Assembly: GCF_916618955.1 (NCBI RefSeq)
Contig: NZ_OU745390.1
Coordinates: 682,001-746,000, forward strand
Origin: Pseudomonas sp. Marseille-Q3773
Lineage (GTDB): Bacteria; Pseudomonadota; Gammaproteobacteria; Pseudomonadales; Pseudomonadaceae
DNA: 64,000 nucleotides
Direction: 5' to 3'
Numbering within the stretch: the stretch's first letter is position 1; every line of letters starts with the position of its first letter. This document shows, in pieces, positions 42,844-52,578 of the stretch. The notes under the pieces are model-generated. The model had not been told where the DNA came from and ran no database searches. It was given only the letters and a program-made list of their open reading frames with translations. The position numbers were made by a program, and so were the translations under genes.

Positions 42844-43161
42844 ATGACCCCGACATTGCCCATCCTGGCACTCGGCCTGGCGCTGTGCCTGCCCGCGCAC
42901 GCCGCAGCCCAGCCACCCGTGCACATCGCCGCCGGCAACAACAACCCCTACAATAGCCCGATCCAGCGCGCCAACCCCAACAGCCGCCAAGGCAGCATGC
43001 CGGCCACGCCGCCGCTGCGTGGCCCGTCCACCGAGCCTGCCCCGCGCCTACCCACGCTGGATAATCGTGGCATTGGCAACGGCGACAATCTGCGTCGCCA
43101 GCAACAGACCCCGAATCTGGAACCCACCCGGCCGCCTCGCGACAATTCACGCGCGCCGTGA
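42844..43161 (+). CDS. Secreted proline/asparagine-rich small protein
   Basis: 105 residues. Signal peptide MTPTLPILALGLALCLPAHA followed by a low-complexity mature part rich in Pro, Asn, Arg and Gly (GNNNPYNSPIQRANPNSRQG, PTRPPRDNSRAP). The Shine-Dalgarno AGGAGGTGA, 6 bases before the ATG, is essentially perfect. Predicted to be intrinsically disordered and exported. 24 bases separate it from the sugar dehydrogenase gene. Not recognised. Confidence 0.65.
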   Translation: MTPTLPILALGLALCLPAHAAAQPPVHIAAGNNNPYNSPIQRANPNSRQGSMPATPPLRGPSTEPAPRLPTLDNRGIGNGDNLRRQQQTPNLEPTRPPRDNSRAP

Positions 43162-43185
43162 GCCAAGTACGCAAAGGAATCCTGC

Positions 43186-44334
43186 ATGCGCCAAGCAACC
43201 TGGCTTGTCACCGTGACTGCCGCCGCCCTGCTGCCCTTGTTGGCACAGGCGGCAGCCGAACAGCAATTTCGCAGTGAAGAAGGTACCTTGACCGTCAGCA
43301 CCCTGGCCGATGGCCTGCGCCACCCGTGGGCGTTGGCGTTCCTGCCGGGCGGCAAGGACATGCTGGTCACCGAGCGCGCCGGTAACCTGCGGCTGGTCAA
43401 CGCCGAAGGCAAGGTCGGCCCACCGATCAGCGGCGTGCCCAAGGTCTGGGCCGAAGGCCAGGGCGGCCTGCTGGATGTCGTGCTGTCCCCGGATTTTGCC
43501 AGGGACCGCACCGTCTACCTGTCCTATGCCGAGGAAGGTAGTGATGGCAAGGCCGGTACCGCAGTGGGCCGTGGCCAGTTGTCCACGGACCGCGCCCGGC
43601 TGGAGCAGTTCAGCGTGATCTTCCGCCAGGAGCCCAAGCTGTCGGTTGGCAACCACTTCGGCTCGCGCCTGGTGTTCGACCGTGACGGCTACCTGTTCAT
43701 CGCCCTCGGCGAGAACAACCAGCGCCCGACTGCACAGGACCTGGACAAGCTGCAGGGCAAGATCGTGCGCATCCTGCCAGACGGTGAGGTACCCCGGGAC
43801 AACCCCTTCGTCGGCCAGGAAAACGTGCGACCGGAGATCTGGTCATACGGCCATCGCAACCAGCAAGGCGCCGCGCTCAACCCCTGGACCGGCAAGCTCT
43901 GGACCCACGAGCACGGCCCGCGTGGCGGCGACGAGATCAACATCCCCAAGCCTGGCAAGAACTACGGCTGGCCGGTGGCGACCCATGGCATCAACTACTC
44001 GCTGCTGCCTGTTCCCGAGGCCCGGGGCAAGCACGTGGACGGCATGGTCGAGCCACATCATGTCTGGGAGCAGTCACCGGGGGTCAGCGGCATGGCGTTC
44101 TACGACAGCCCGACGTTCAAGGCGTGGGATCACAACCTGTTCATTGGCGCGCTGGCCACCCAGGAGCTGATCCGTCTGCAGCTGGATGGCGACAAGGTAG
44201 TGCATGAAGAGCGGTTGCTGGGTGAGCTGAAGGCGCGTATCCGCGATGTACGGGTGGGGCCGGACGGGTACCTGTATGTACTGACCGACGACAAGGATGG
44301 CGCGCTGCTCAAGGTAGGCCTGGGCGGCGCTTGA
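43186..44334 (+). CDS. PQQ-dependent soluble aldose/sugar dehydrogenase
   Basis: 382 residues. A signal peptide (to about residue 23) and a beta-propeller of the soluble glucose dehydrogenase/YliI family: GLRHPWALAFLPGGKDMLVT, EGQGGLLDVVLSPDFARDRT, HFGSRLVFDRDGYLFIALGE, SYGHRNQQGAALNP, HEHGPRGGDEIN. Calcium- and PQQ-binding residues of the family lie in these loops. Periplasmic. AAGGA precedes the ATG. Confidence 0.88.
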   Translation: MRQATWLVTVTAAALLPLLAQAAAEQQFRSEEGTLTVSTLADGLRHPWALAFLPGGKDMLVTERAGNLRLVNAEGKVGPPISGVPKVWAEGQGGLLDVVLSPDFARDRTVYLSYAEEGSDGKAGTAVGRGQLSTDRARLEQFSVIFRQEPKLSVGNHFGSRLVFDRDGYLFIALGENNQRPTAQDLDKLQGKIVRILPDGEVPRDNPFVGQENVRPEIWSYGHRNQQGAALNPWTGKLWTHEHGPRGGDEINIPKPGKNYGWPVATHGINYSLLPVPEARGKHVDGMVEPHHVWEQSPGVSGMAFYDSPTFKAWDHNLFIGALATQELIRLQLDGDKVVHEERLLGELKARIRDVRVGPDGYLYVLTDDKDGALLKVGLGGA

Positions 44335-44355
44335 TCACCACTGCTGTACGCGGCC

Positions 44356-44446
44356 CCTGTGGGAGCGGGCGCGCCCGCGAAGCAGGCGCCGCGGTGGATG
44401 GCACGGGCTTCGCCCGTGTTCGCGGGCACGCCCGCTCCCACAGGGA
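44356..44446. repeat. REP/BIME inverted pair
   Basis: cctgtgggagcgggcgcgcc and its inverse ggcacgcccgctcccacagg, with a central cacgggcttcgcccgtg hairpin, between the sugar dehydrogenase and the ATPase gene. Confidence 0.8.
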
Positions 44447-44523
44447 TCGCGGCAGCCATTTGAATTCAGATAAGACCGTTGTTTCCACAAGGTCCGCGGT
44501 ATGTCAGCCGTGTAGAATGCCGT

Positions 44524-45630
44524 ATGGCTACCGACCCTCGATCCCTCTACCAGCAGGCCCTGACCACCCAGGGCTATGTCGCCGACCCGGCCCAGGCCCG
44601 TGCCGTCGAGGCCTTGCAAGCCTGCTTTCAGGCCGTCGAACAAGGCCACTCCACCCAGGGCATCTACCTCTGGGGCCCGGTCGGCCGTGGCAAGACCTGG
44701 CTGATGGACCAGTTCCACCGGTGCCTGCAGGTCCCCAGTCGGCGCCAGCACTTCCACCATTTCATGGCCTGGGTCCACCAGCGCCTGTTCCAGCTCAACG
44801 GCACCGCAGACCCGCTGCTGGCGCTGGCCCGGGAGCTGGCCGGGCAGATCCGCGTGCTGTGCTTCGACGAGCTGTTCGTCAACGACATCGGTGACGCGAT
44901 CATCCTCGGCCGCTTGTTCCAGGTGCTGTTCGAACAGGGCGTGGTCATCGTCGCTACCTCCAACCAGCCACCCGAACAGCTGTATCGCGACGGTTTCAAC
45001 CGTGAGCGTTTCCTGCCCGCCATCGCCGCCATCCAGCGGCACATGCAGGTACTGCCGGTAGCCGGCGAGCAGGACCATCGTCTGCACCCCGGCGCCGCCC
45101 GCCAGCGTTACTGGGTGGCGCAGGCGGGGCAGGCCAGCCAGCTGGATGAAGTGTTCCGCCAGCTCAGCCCGAGCGACACCGGCCACGATCAGCCGTTGGC
45201 CCTCGGTGCCAGGCAGGTGCAGGTGGTGCGGCGCAGCGAGCAGGCTGTCTGGTGCCGCTTCAGCGACTTGTGCGAACAACCGCTGGCGGCCATGGAGTTC
45301 ATGGCCCTGTGCGACCGCTTCCCGGCCATCCTGGTATCGGGCATTCCGGCGCTCGGCGGTGAACAGCGGGCCGGGCGCATTGCCCGTGGCACCGAAGATG
45401 GCGCGCAGCGCGTGGCGGCAGGCGAGCGGCAACTGCCAGCGTTGTCACCCAAGGATGATGCAGTGCGCCGCTTCATTGCCCTGGTCGACGAATGCTATGA
45501 CCGCCGGGTGGCGTTGTACCTGGAGGCTCAGGTGCCGCTCGATGCCCTCTACACTCAAGGGTACCTGGCGTTCCCGTACCAACGGACCCTGAGCCGGCTA
45601 CGGGAGATGCAACTGCAACGCTTCGCCTGA
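44524..45630 (+). CDS. AFG1/ZapE-type P-loop ATPase
   Basis: 368 residues. Walker A GPVGRGKTWLMDQFH, Walker B RVLCFDELFVNDIGDA and the sensor motif VIVATSNQPPEQLY. ZapE (YhcM) stimulates FtsZ-ring constriction; mitochondrial AFG1 handles membrane-protein quality control. Pseudomonads encode a second, closer ZapE elsewhere, so this divergent copy may have another role. The start at 44524 (MATDPRSLYQ) is preferred to an ATG 45 bases earlier. Confidence 0.75.
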   Translation: MATDPRSLYQQALTTQGYVADPAQARAVEALQACFQAVEQGHSTQGIYLWGPVGRGKTWLMDQFHRCLQVPSRRQHFHHFMAWVHQRLFQLNGTADPLLALARELAGQIRVLCFDELFVNDIGDAIILGRLFQVLFEQGVVIVATSNQPPEQLYRDGFNRERFLPAIAAIQRHMQVLPVAGEQDHRLHPGAARQRYWVAQAGQASQLDEVFRQLSPSDTGHDQPLALGARQVQVVRRSEQAVWCRFSDLCEQPLAAMEFMALCDRFPAILVSGIPALGGEQRAGRIARGTEDGAQRVAAGERQLPALSPKDDAVRRFIALVDECYDRRVALYLEAQVPLDALYTQGYLAFPYQRTLSRLREMQLQRFA

Positions 45631-45644
45631 AAAGGAGTGTAGCC

Positions 45645-46226
45645 ATGGAGCCGTTGTCGCATTATCTGCTGACCCAGGCCTACAACAATGGTTGGGCCAA
45701 CCACCGCCTGTACAAGGCTTGCCTGCAACTGACCCAGGACGAATTCGTCGCCCCGCGCTGCAGTTTTTTCCCGTCGATCAAGGCCACCCTCAACCACCTG
45801 CTGACGGTGGACTGGTTCTACCTGCACATGCTCGAATGCGAGCAGCGCGGGGAGTTGCCCGACGCCGATGGCGAGCGCTTCTTCGCGCCGGAACAGCCGT
45901 TCGCCACCTGTACCGATCTGCATGCCGAGCAGGCCCAGGCCGATCACCGGCTGATCACCTATTGCCGTGGCTTGCGTGATGACGAGCTGGGGCGCTACGT
46001 GAACATCGTGCGGCCCGACCGGGTGCAGCGTGAGCCACGCCTGCGCCTGCTGGCTCACCTGTTCGAGCACCAGGTGCATCACCGGGGGCAGGTGCACGCG
46101 ATGCTCAGCGACACGGCAATCCGGCCACCGCAGCTGGACGAGTTTTTCTGCGAGGAAGAGGCGGGCCTGCGGGCAGGCGATTTCGCCGAACTGGGCTGGA
46201 CCGAGGCGCAAGTCTGGAAAGGTTAG
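45645..46226 (+). CDS. DinB-family protein
   Basis: 193 residues, four-helix DinB fold. The metal-binding triad is visible as LNHLLTVDWFYLHML (first His) and FEHQVHHRGQVHAML (last two). The N-terminal YNNGWANHRLYKACLQL is typical. AAGGAG precedes the ATG. Function beyond a metal-dependent transferase fold is not assignable. Confidence 0.85.
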   Translation: MEPLSHYLLTQAYNNGWANHRLYKACLQLTQDEFVAPRCSFFPSIKATLNHLLTVDWFYLHMLECEQRGELPDADGERFFAPEQPFATCTDLHAEQAQADHRLITYCRGLRDDELGRYVNIVRPDRVQREPRLRLLAHLFEHQVHHRGQVHAMLSDTAIRPPQLDEFFCEEEAGLRAGDFAELGWTEAQVWKG

Positions 46227-46256
46227 GGGCTGCTGCGCAGCCCCTCGACTACCGGT

Positions 46257-47255
46257 TCATTTGCCCAGCCACTCGACCAGCGCACGGTTGAACCGCACCG
46301 GCTCTTCGATCTGCGGCGCATGCCCCAGGCCTTCGAAGGTCACCAGCTCACCCTTGGGCACCAGCTTGGCCACCTGTGGTCCCAGCACGGCGTAGTTGCC
46401 GAGCCTGGCCTTGACCTCCGGCGGCGCGATATCACTGCCGATGGCGGTGGTGTCGCGGTCGCCGATCAACAGCAGCGTCGGCATCTGCAGGTCCTTGAAC
46501 TCGTAGTACACCGGCTGGGTGAAGATCATGTCGTAGATCAGTGCCGAGTTCCACGCCACCGCTTCATGTCCTGGCCCCTTGTTCAGACCGACCAGCATCT
46601 GTACCCAGCGTTCGTACTCTGGCTTCCAGCGCCCGGCGTAATAGGTCCTGCGCTCGTACTCGCGCACGCCGTCGGCATCCAGCTTGAGCTCGCGGGCATA
46701 CCACTGGTCAACCGTGCGGTAGGGCACGCCCAGGGCTTTCCAGTCTTCCAGGCCGATGGGGTTGACCAGTGCCAGGCGTTGCACCTGTTGCGGGTACATC
46801 AGCGCGTAGCGGGTGGCGAGCATGCCGCCGGTGGAATGGCCAAGCACCACGGCCTGCTTCACGCCCAGCTGTTCGAGCAGGGCATGGGTGTTGCTCGCCA
46901 GTTGCTGGAAGCTGTACTGGTAATGCGCCGGCTTGCTGGCGCTGCAGAAGCCGACCTGGTCGGGGGCGATGACCCGGTAGCCAGCCTTGCTCAGGGCATC
47001 GATGCTGGTCTCCCAGGTGGCGGCGCAGAAGTTCTTGCCATGCATCAGTACCACGCTGCGGCCGTTGGCCTGGCCTTGGGCAGGCACGTCCATGTAACCC
47101 ATCTGCAGGGCCTGGCCCTGGGACTGGAAACTGAACTGCCTGAGTGGATACGGGTAGCTGAAGCCTTCGAGCTGGGGGCCGTAGGTGGGCGACTCGGCGG
47201 CGATGGCCGGGCTGCCGGCAAGGCAGGCCAGGGCCAGGGCGGTTGCGCGCAGCAT
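46257..47255 (-). CDS. Secreted alpha/beta hydrolase
   Basis: 332 residues. Signal peptide MLRATALALACLAGSPAIAA; oxyanion region VVLMHGKNFCAATW; nucleophile elbow VLGHSTGGMLATRYAL; acid LLIGDRDTTAIG; catalytic His near FEGLGHAPQIEEP. Substrate unknown. The start at 47255 has GGAGTG 6 bases upstream. Convergent with the DinB gene. Confidence 0.85.
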   Translation of the reverse strand: MLRATALALACLAGSPAIAAESPTYGPQLEGFSYPYPLRQFSFQSQGQALQMGYMDVPAQGQANGRSVVLMHGKNFCAATWETSIDALSKAGYRVIAPDQVGFCSASKPAHYQYSFQQLASNTHALLEQLGVKQAVVLGHSTGGMLATRYALMYPQQVQRLALVNPIGLEDWKALGVPYRTVDQWYARELKLDADGVREYERRTYYAGRWKPEYERWVQMLVGLNKGPGHEAVAWNSALIYDMIFTQPVYYEFKDLQMPTLLLIGDRDTTAIGSDIAPPEVKARLGNYAVLGPQVAKLVPKGELVTFEGLGHAPQIEEPVRFNRALVEWLGK

Positions 47256-47398
47256 GGGGGCACTCCGTGTAGGGCCATGTAGGAAGAGGCGACTGTAACA
47301 GTCGGTGGACCACACGGAGCGCGAAAGGTGTTACCAGGCATGAAACCTGTCAGGCTGGTTTTCGCCATCTGTATCAGTGCCGGCGCGGGTGGCCGGCA

Positions 47399-47827
47399 TC
47401 AATAGTTGGCAACCACGGTGTCGTTGCCATCCTGGGTCACGCCAATGACCTGATAGGCATCCTTGTGGTCACCCATTTCCATGCCCGGCGAGCCCATCGG
47501 CATGCCCGGCACGGCCAGGCCCTTGAGGTCGTTGCGCTTGGCCAGCAGGCGTACCTGTTCCGCCGGCACGTGGCCTTCGACGAACTTGCCGTCGAGCACC
47601 CCGGTATGGCAGGACGCCAGGCGTGGCGCCACGCCCAGGCGTTGCTTGAGCGCGCTCATGTTCGGCTCGACGTGGTCGTTGACGGTGAAGCCGTTGGCGC
47701 GCAGGTGGCTGATCCAGGCTTTGCAACAGCCGCAATTGGGGTCGCGGTACACGTCGATGGTCTCGGCGGCCTGGGCCAGGCCGGTGACGGCCAGCAGGCC
47801 CAGGGTCAGCAGGTTTTTGCGCAGCAT
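47399..47827 (-). CDS. DUF411 periplasmic metal-binding protein
   Basis: 142 residues with a signal peptide (MLRKNLLTLGLLAVTGLAQA). Hallmarks of DUF411: CGCC in DPNCGCCKAW, ASCHTGVLDGKFVEGHVPA, and a C-terminal Met/His-rich segment PGMPMGSPGMEMGD that suggests copper binding. Members are found in metal-resistance loci. Isolated here, without copper genes nearby. Confidence 0.88.
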   Translation of the reverse strand: MLRKNLLTLGLLAVTGLAQAAETIDVYRDPNCGCCKAWISHLRANGFTVNDHVEPNMSALKQRLGVAPRLASCHTGVLDGKFVEGHVPAEQVRLLAKRNDLKGLAVPGMPMGSPGMEMGDHKDAYQVIGVTQDGNDTVVANY

Positions 47828-47933
47828 GAGGAAGCACTCCTTCCAGCGGTAGGTCAGCCGCTTAGTGTAAGCGTCTGGCGCGATGTTCGCCCCTGGCAGC
47901 TGTCAGGCAGCTGAGACGCACATTACAGGATTG

Positions 47934-49268
47934 TCAGCTGGCGACCTCGTCATTGCCGAGGTCGCGCATCAGCAGGGCGTAGTCGAGGGCCACCTGCTCG
48001 GGAATCGGCAGGTACACCACATGGCCGTCACCTGGCGCCACCTCGATCGGCTGCTGCTGGCGGTTGCACAAGCGGTGCAGGTCGAAGTGGTAGTTGCCGC
48101 GCGGCGTCATCAGCTCCAGGTGGTCGCCCACCGCGAAGCGGTTTTTCACCCGGACTTCGGCCAGGCCATCGACACGCGCCCCGGTCAGCTCACCCACGAA
48201 CTGCTGGCGCTCGGATACCGAGTTGCCACGCTGGTAGTTCTGGTATTCGTCGTGCACATGGCGGCGCAGGAAACCCTCGGTATAGCCACGTTGTGCCAGC
48301 GACTCGAGGTTGTCCATCAGCGCGCGGTCGAATGGCCGCCCGGCCACCGCGTCGTCGATGGCCTGGCGGTACGCCTGCACGGCACGCGCGCAGTAGAAAT
48401 GCGACTTGGTGCGGCCCTCGATCTTGAGCGAATGCACACCTATGCCGGCCAGGCGGGCGACATGCTGGATGGCACGCAAGTCCTTGGCATTCATGATGTA
48501 GGTGCCGTGTTCGTCCTCGAACGCAGGCATTTCGCTGCCGGGTCGGTTGCTCTCGCGGAGCAGGAACAGCTGGTCGGTCGGTGCACCCAGGCCCAGGGTC
48601 GGTTGTACTTCGCGCACGATGTCGCCGGTCGCATTCTCGGTGGCGGGCGTGGCGTCGTACTTCCAGCGGCAGGCGTTGGTGCAGGTGCCCTGGTTGGCAT
48701 CGCGCTTGTTGAGGTAGCCCGACAGCAGGCAACGCCCGGAATAGGCCATGCACAGGGCACCGTGGACGAACACCTCCAGCTCCATGTCCGGCACTTGCTG
48801 GCGGATTTCCTCGATTTCTTCGAGCGACAGCTCGCGCGACAGGATGACCCGGCTCAGGCCCAGCTGTTGCCAGAACTGCACGCTGGCCCAATTGACCGTA
48901 TTGGCCTGCACCGACAGGTGCACCGGCATCTGCGGAAAATGCTGGCGCACCAGCATGATCAGGCCAGGGTCGGACATGATCAGCGCATCCGGCGCCATCT
49001 CGACCACTGGCGCCAGGTCCTTGAGGAAGGTCTTCAGCTTGGCATTGTGCGGGGCAATGTTGACCACCACGTAGAAGCGCTTGCCCAAGGCATGCGCTTC
49101 CTGGATGCCCAGTGCCAGGTTGGCATGGTCGAACTCGTTGTTGCGCACCCGCAAGCTGTAGCGCGGCTGGCCGGCGTAGACCGCGTCGGCGCCATAGGCA
49201 AAGGCGTAGCGCATGGTCTTGAGGGTGCCGGCTGGGGCCAGCAGTTCGGGCTTGGCGGTAGGGTTCAT
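47934..49268 (-). CDS. trhP: Prephenate-dependent tRNA uridine(34) hydroxylase TrhP (formerly YegQ)
   Basis: 444 residues, U32 peptidase-like fold. It contains the N-terminal ELLAPAGTLKTMRYAFAYGA barrel start, FVHGALCMAYSGRCLLSGYL and the Cys cluster NQGTCTNACRWKY that binds an iron-sulfur cluster. TrhP makes ho5U34 of tRNA with prephenate and without O2, in parallel with the O2-dependent TrhO. A perfect ANR box lies 54-67 bases upstream of its start. The ATG at 49268 has a weak ribosome-binding site. Confidence 0.88.
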   Translation of the reverse strand: MNPTAKPELLAPAGTLKTMRYAFAYGADAVYAGQPRYSLRVRNNEFDHANLALGIQEAHALGKRFYVVVNIAPHNAKLKTFLKDLAPVVEMAPDALIMSDPGLIMLVRQHFPQMPVHLSVQANTVNWASVQFWQQLGLSRVILSRELSLEEIEEIRQQVPDMELEVFVHGALCMAYSGRCLLSGYLNKRDANQGTCTNACRWKYDATPATENATGDIVREVQPTLGLGAPTDQLFLLRESNRPGSEMPAFEDEHGTYIMNAKDLRAIQHVARLAGIGVHSLKIEGRTKSHFYCARAVQAYRQAIDDAVAGRPFDRALMDNLESLAQRGYTEGFLRRHVHDEYQNYQRGNSVSERQQFVGELTGARVDGLAEVRVKNRFAVGDHLELMTPRGNYHFDLHRLCNRQQQPIEVAPGDGHVVYLPIPEQVALDYALLMRDLGNDEVAS

Positions 49269-49321
49269 GTGCGCACCGGGGCAAAAGGCGCGGATGCTAG
49301 TGCTCACGGACATTGCGAGTA

Positions 49322-49335
49322 TTGATTTGCATCAA
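49322..49335. promoter_or_regulatory. Perfect ANR/FNR box between trhP and the AI-2E permease gene
   Basis: TTGATTTGCATCAA matches TTGAT-N4-ATCAA exactly. It is in the divergent intergenic region, centred about 60 bases from the trhP start and 72 bases from the permease start. Confidence 0.75.
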
Positions 49336-49400
49336 GGAAAGCGTGGCACTTTACCCACGCGGCGCGCACTAATATCCCAGAAGCCACGCGAGGACAGGCG

Positions 49401-50465
49401 ATGAACGAAACCGCTTTACAGAACCGAGCCCTGGCAGTGCTCCTGGCGCTGGTGACCATTGCCTTCGTATGGATCCTGCTGCCCTACTATGGCGCGGTTT
49501 TCTGGGCGGTAATACTCGGCATCCTGTTCGCCCCGTTGCAGCGTCACCTGTTGATCCGCTTCGGGCGTCGACGCAATCTGGCTGCGGCCACCACCCTGCT
49601 GGTGTGCCTGCTGGTGGCGGTGTTGCCGGTCATCATCACCAGTGCCCTGCTGGTGCAGGAGGGCGCCGTGCTGTACCAGCGCATCGAGAGCGGGCAACTG
49701 GACATTGCCGGCTATGTCGAGCGCGGCAAGGACATGCTCCCGACCTTCGCCCAGCGCGGCCTGGACAGCATGGGCATGGGTAACCTGGACGGGCTGCGCG
49801 ACAAGATCAGCAAGTGGGCGACCCAGGGCAGCCAGGTGCTGGCCAGCCAGGCGTTCAACTTTGGCCAGGGCACGTTCGAGTTCGTGGTCAGCTTCGGCGT
49901 CATGATGTACCTGTTGTTCTTCTTCCTGCGCGAAGGCGCGGAGGTCGCCCGCCGGGTACGGCTGGCGGTACCGCTGCCCGAGCAGCAGAAGCGCCGCCTG
50001 CAATTGAAGTTCAACCGCGTGGTGCGGGCGACGGTGAAAGGCAACGTGCTGGTGGCCATTACCCAAGGGGCGCTGGGCGGCTTCATCTTCTGGGTGCTGG
50101 ACATCCCCAGCGCGCTGGTGTGGGCGGTGCTGATGGCGTTTCTGTCGCTGCTGCCGGCGGTGGGCGCGGGCATCGTATGGGCGCCGGTAGCGGCGTATTT
50201 CCTGCTGACCGGGGCGATCCTGCCGGGGGTGATCCTGACCGCGTTCGGCGTGCTGGTGATCGGCCTGGTGGACAACCTGCTGCGGCCGATCCTGGTGGGC
50301 AAGGATACGCGCATGCCGGATTACCTGATCCTGGTGTCGACCTTGGGCGGTCTGGCCGTGTTCGGCCTCAACGGTTTCGTCATCGGGCCGTTGATCGCGG
50401 CGCTGTTCGTGTCGAGCTGGGCGATCTTCGCCGCGACCAAGCCGCAGGTGCAGTTGCCGGAGTAG
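49401..50465 (+). CDS. AI-2E family (PerM-type) inner-membrane permease
   Basis: 354 residues, about 8 transmembrane segments in the typical 3+5 arrangement separated by a large loop (about 85-150). Conserved features are GILFAPLQRHLL, KGNVLVAITQGALGGFIFWV, LLPAVGAGIVW and RPILVGKDTRMPDYLILVST. Family members export diverse small molecules or act as Na+/H+ antiporters; the substrate is unknown. GAGGA precedes the ATG. Divergent from trhP. Confidence 0.88.
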   Translation: MNETALQNRALAVLLALVTIAFVWILLPYYGAVFWAVILGILFAPLQRHLLIRFGRRRNLAAATTLLVCLLVAVLPVIITSALLVQEGAVLYQRIESGQLDIAGYVERGKDMLPTFAQRGLDSMGMGNLDGLRDKISKWATQGSQVLASQAFNFGQGTFEFVVSFGVMMYLLFFFLREGAEVARRVRLAVPLPEQQKRRLQLKFNRVVRATVKGNVLVAITQGALGGFIFWVLDIPSALVWAVLMAFLSLLPAVGAGIVWAPVAAYFLLTGAILPGVILTAFGVLVIGLVDNLLRPILVGKDTRMPDYLILVSTLGGLAVFGLNGFVIGPLIAALFVSSWAIFAATKPQVQLPE

Positions 50466-50498
50466 GGGGATGGGCCGCAGCGCGGCCCCGATGAAGGT

Positions 50499-51326
50499 TC
50501 AGGATGCCTGCGGCACCTCGCCCTTGGCCAGGCGCCGGTTGATATCCGCGATCACTTCGGGCAATTCGTTGATCGTGTCGATCAGGTAATGCGGACGGGA
50601 GCCGGCGAACAGCGCGTGGATGCGCTGGCGTTCGCTTTCCAGCTTCTCGGCGCTCAGTGCGCGGTAGCCTTCCCAGGTCAGCCCCAGGGCGTTGCCCGAG
50701 CACACCAGGGCAACGGTCCACATGCCGGCACGACGGCCTTCGAGGATGCCCGGCACGGTATCGTCGACCTTCACGCAGGCCGCCACATCATCGATGCCCA
50801 GCGCGATCACGTTGGCCAGGGCCTGGGCCGGCCAGGGGCGGCCGTTCGGGGTTTCATCGGTGGCCACCACGTGGTCAGCCACATAGCCGTTCTGTGCTGC
50901 CAGCGCTACCACCTTGTCCATCACCACTTTCGGGTAGCCAGAACACGAGCCGATCTTCAGCCCGTCCTGACGCAGCCCGGTGAGGGTTTCCAGGGCGCCG
51001 GGGATCAGCGCCGAGTGCACGGCGATCTTCTCGATCTGCAGCGGCATGAAACGGTTGTAGATGGCGGTGACATCATCGTCGGTCGGGGTGCGGCCGAACA
51101 CCTGGCGGTAGCGCTCGGCAATTTCCGGCACATTGCACAGGGTGCGAATGTGGTCCCATTTGCCCATGCCCATCGGGCCGCGGGCTTCCTCGATGGAGAC
51201 CTGCACATCGAATTCGGCGAAGGCTTCGACGAAGATCTGGGTCGGGGCGAAGGAACCGAAATCGACCACGGTGCCGGCCCAGTCGAGGATGGCGGCTTGC
51301 AGCTGGGTGGGGTTGCTGTAGTTCAT
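50499..51326 (-). CDS. phnX: Phosphonoacetaldehyde hydrolase PhnX
   Basis: 275 residues, HAD fold with nucleophile Asp in [15 protein letters not shown] and the Schiff-base Lys in GMGKWDH, the combination specific to phosphonatase. Cleaves the C-P bond of phosphonoacetaldehyde to acetaldehyde and phosphate. The start at 51326 ([10 protein letters not shown]) has AGGAAC upstream. Downstream of phnW with 34 bases between; both form the 2-aminoethylphosphonate pathway. Confidence 0.95.
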   Translation of the reverse strand: MNYSNPTQLQAAILDWAGTVVDFGSFAPTQIFVEAFAEFDVQVSIEEARGPMGMGKWDHIRTLCNVPEIAERYRQVFGRTPTDDDVTAIYNRFMPLQIEKIAVHSALIPGALETLTGLRQDGLKIGSCSGYPKVVMDKVVALAAQNGYVADHVVATDETPNGRPWPAQALANVIALGIDDVAACVKVDDTVPGILEGRRAGMWTVALVCSGNALGLTWEGYRALSAEKLESERQRIHALFAGSRPHYLIDTINELPEVIADINRRLAKGEVPQAS

Positions 51327-51360
51327 GTGCGCTTGTTCCTGAGATCGGGTGGGCGAAGGG

Positions 51361-52467
51361 TCAGATGTCCAGCACTTCCATTTCCCGTAGCACCTCGGCC
51401 ACGGCATTCACGGCAGCTTGCATACCGTCCGGCCCGACCACGCCGATGCAGCCGACGCGGAAGGTTTCTACCTGGGTCAGCTTGCCCGGATAAAGGATGA
51501 AACCCTTGGCCTTGACCCGCTCGTAGAAGTCCTTGAACTGGTAGCGGGTATCCTTCGGTGCGTGGAAGGTGACGATGATCGGCGCCTGGATCTCCGCGGG
51601 CAGGAAGCTGCGCAGGCCGATGGCAGCCATGCCGTCGAGCAGGGTCTTGCAGTTGTCGGCGTAGCGTCGATGCCGCGCTGGCAGGCCGCCTTCCTCGTTG
51701 TACTGCTGCAACGCTTCGTGCAGAGCGGCGACCACATGGGTTGGCGGGGTGAAGCGCCACTGGCCGGTCCTGGCCATGTAGGCGTGCTGGTCGTGCAGGT
51801 CCATGGCCAGCGAATGGGCATTGCCTTCGGCGGCGGCCAGGGCGGCTTTTTCGGCGAACACGAAGCCCATCCCGGGGACACCTTCCAGGCACTTGCCGGA
51901 AGCGGCAATCAGTGCCTCGAAGGGGATTTCGCGGGCATCGATGGGCAATGCGCCGAAGGAACTCATGGCGTCGATGATCAGGCGTTTGCCGTGGCCTTTG
52001 ACCACCTGGGCGATCTCGCGCAGCGGGTTGAGAATGCCGGTGCTGGTTTCGCAATGGATCAGCGCGACATGGCTGATTGTCGGGTCGGCGCTCAGCAGGC
52101 GGTCGACATCGGCGGCGGTGGTCGGTTGGTCTTCGGCGGTTTCGAAGGTGCTGCAGGCGCGGCCGAGTACCTTGCAGATCTTCGCCAGGCGCTGGCCATA
52201 AGCGCCATTGATCAACACCAGGACCTTGCCGTCACGTGGCACCAGGGTGCCGATGGCGGCTTCCACGGCGAAGGTACCGCTGCCCTGCAACGGTACGCAG
52301 TGGTGGCTGGTGCTGCCAGCGATGATCGCCAGCAACTGCTCGCAGACGCTGGCAGTCAGCTGGTTGAAGTCGCGGTCCCATGAGCCCCAGTCCACCAGCA
52401 TGGCTTGGCGGGTGCGGATCGAAGTGGTCAGGGGACCTGGAGTCAGCAGGATCGGGGCGTTGCTCAT
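51361..52467 (-). CDS. phnW: 2-Aminoethylphosphonate:pyruvate transaminase PhnW
   Basis: 368 residues, class V PLP aminotransferase. It begins [20 protein letters not shown], holds [14 protein letters not shown] and [12 protein letters not shown], and carries the PLP-binding Lys in [14 protein letters not shown]. Transfers the amino group of 2-aminoethylphosphonate to pyruvate, giving phosphonoacetaldehyde for PhnX. AGGAA precedes the ATG. Divergent from a LysR gene with a 111-base AT-rich promoter region. Confidence 0.95.
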   Translation of the reverse strand: MSNAPILLTPGPLTTSIRTRQAMLVDWGSWDRDFNQLTASVCEQLLAIIAGSTSHHCVPLQGSGTFAVEAAIGTLVPRDGKVLVLINGAYGQRLAKICKVLGRACSTFETAEDQPTTAADVDRLLSADPTISHVALIHCETSTGILNPLREIAQVVKGHGKRLIIDAMSSFGALPIDAREIPFEALIAASGKCLEGVPGMGFVFAEKAALAAAEGNAHSLAMDLHDQHAYMARTGQWRFTPPTHVVAALHEALQQYNEEGGLPARHRRYADNCKTLLDGMAAIGLRSFLPAEIQAPIIVTFHAPKDTRYQFKDFYERVKAKGFILYPGKLTQVETFRVGCIGVVGPDGMQAAVNAVAEVLREMEVLDI

Positions 52468-52578
52468 GCCGTTATTCCTCGCAAGCGGTGGGCTGAAACT
52501 ACGGGGCTAGGTTGCAATTCCGGCTCTCATCAATCAAATTGTTTGTTGTTATTCGAGCTATAAGTCAGGCCGATACCA

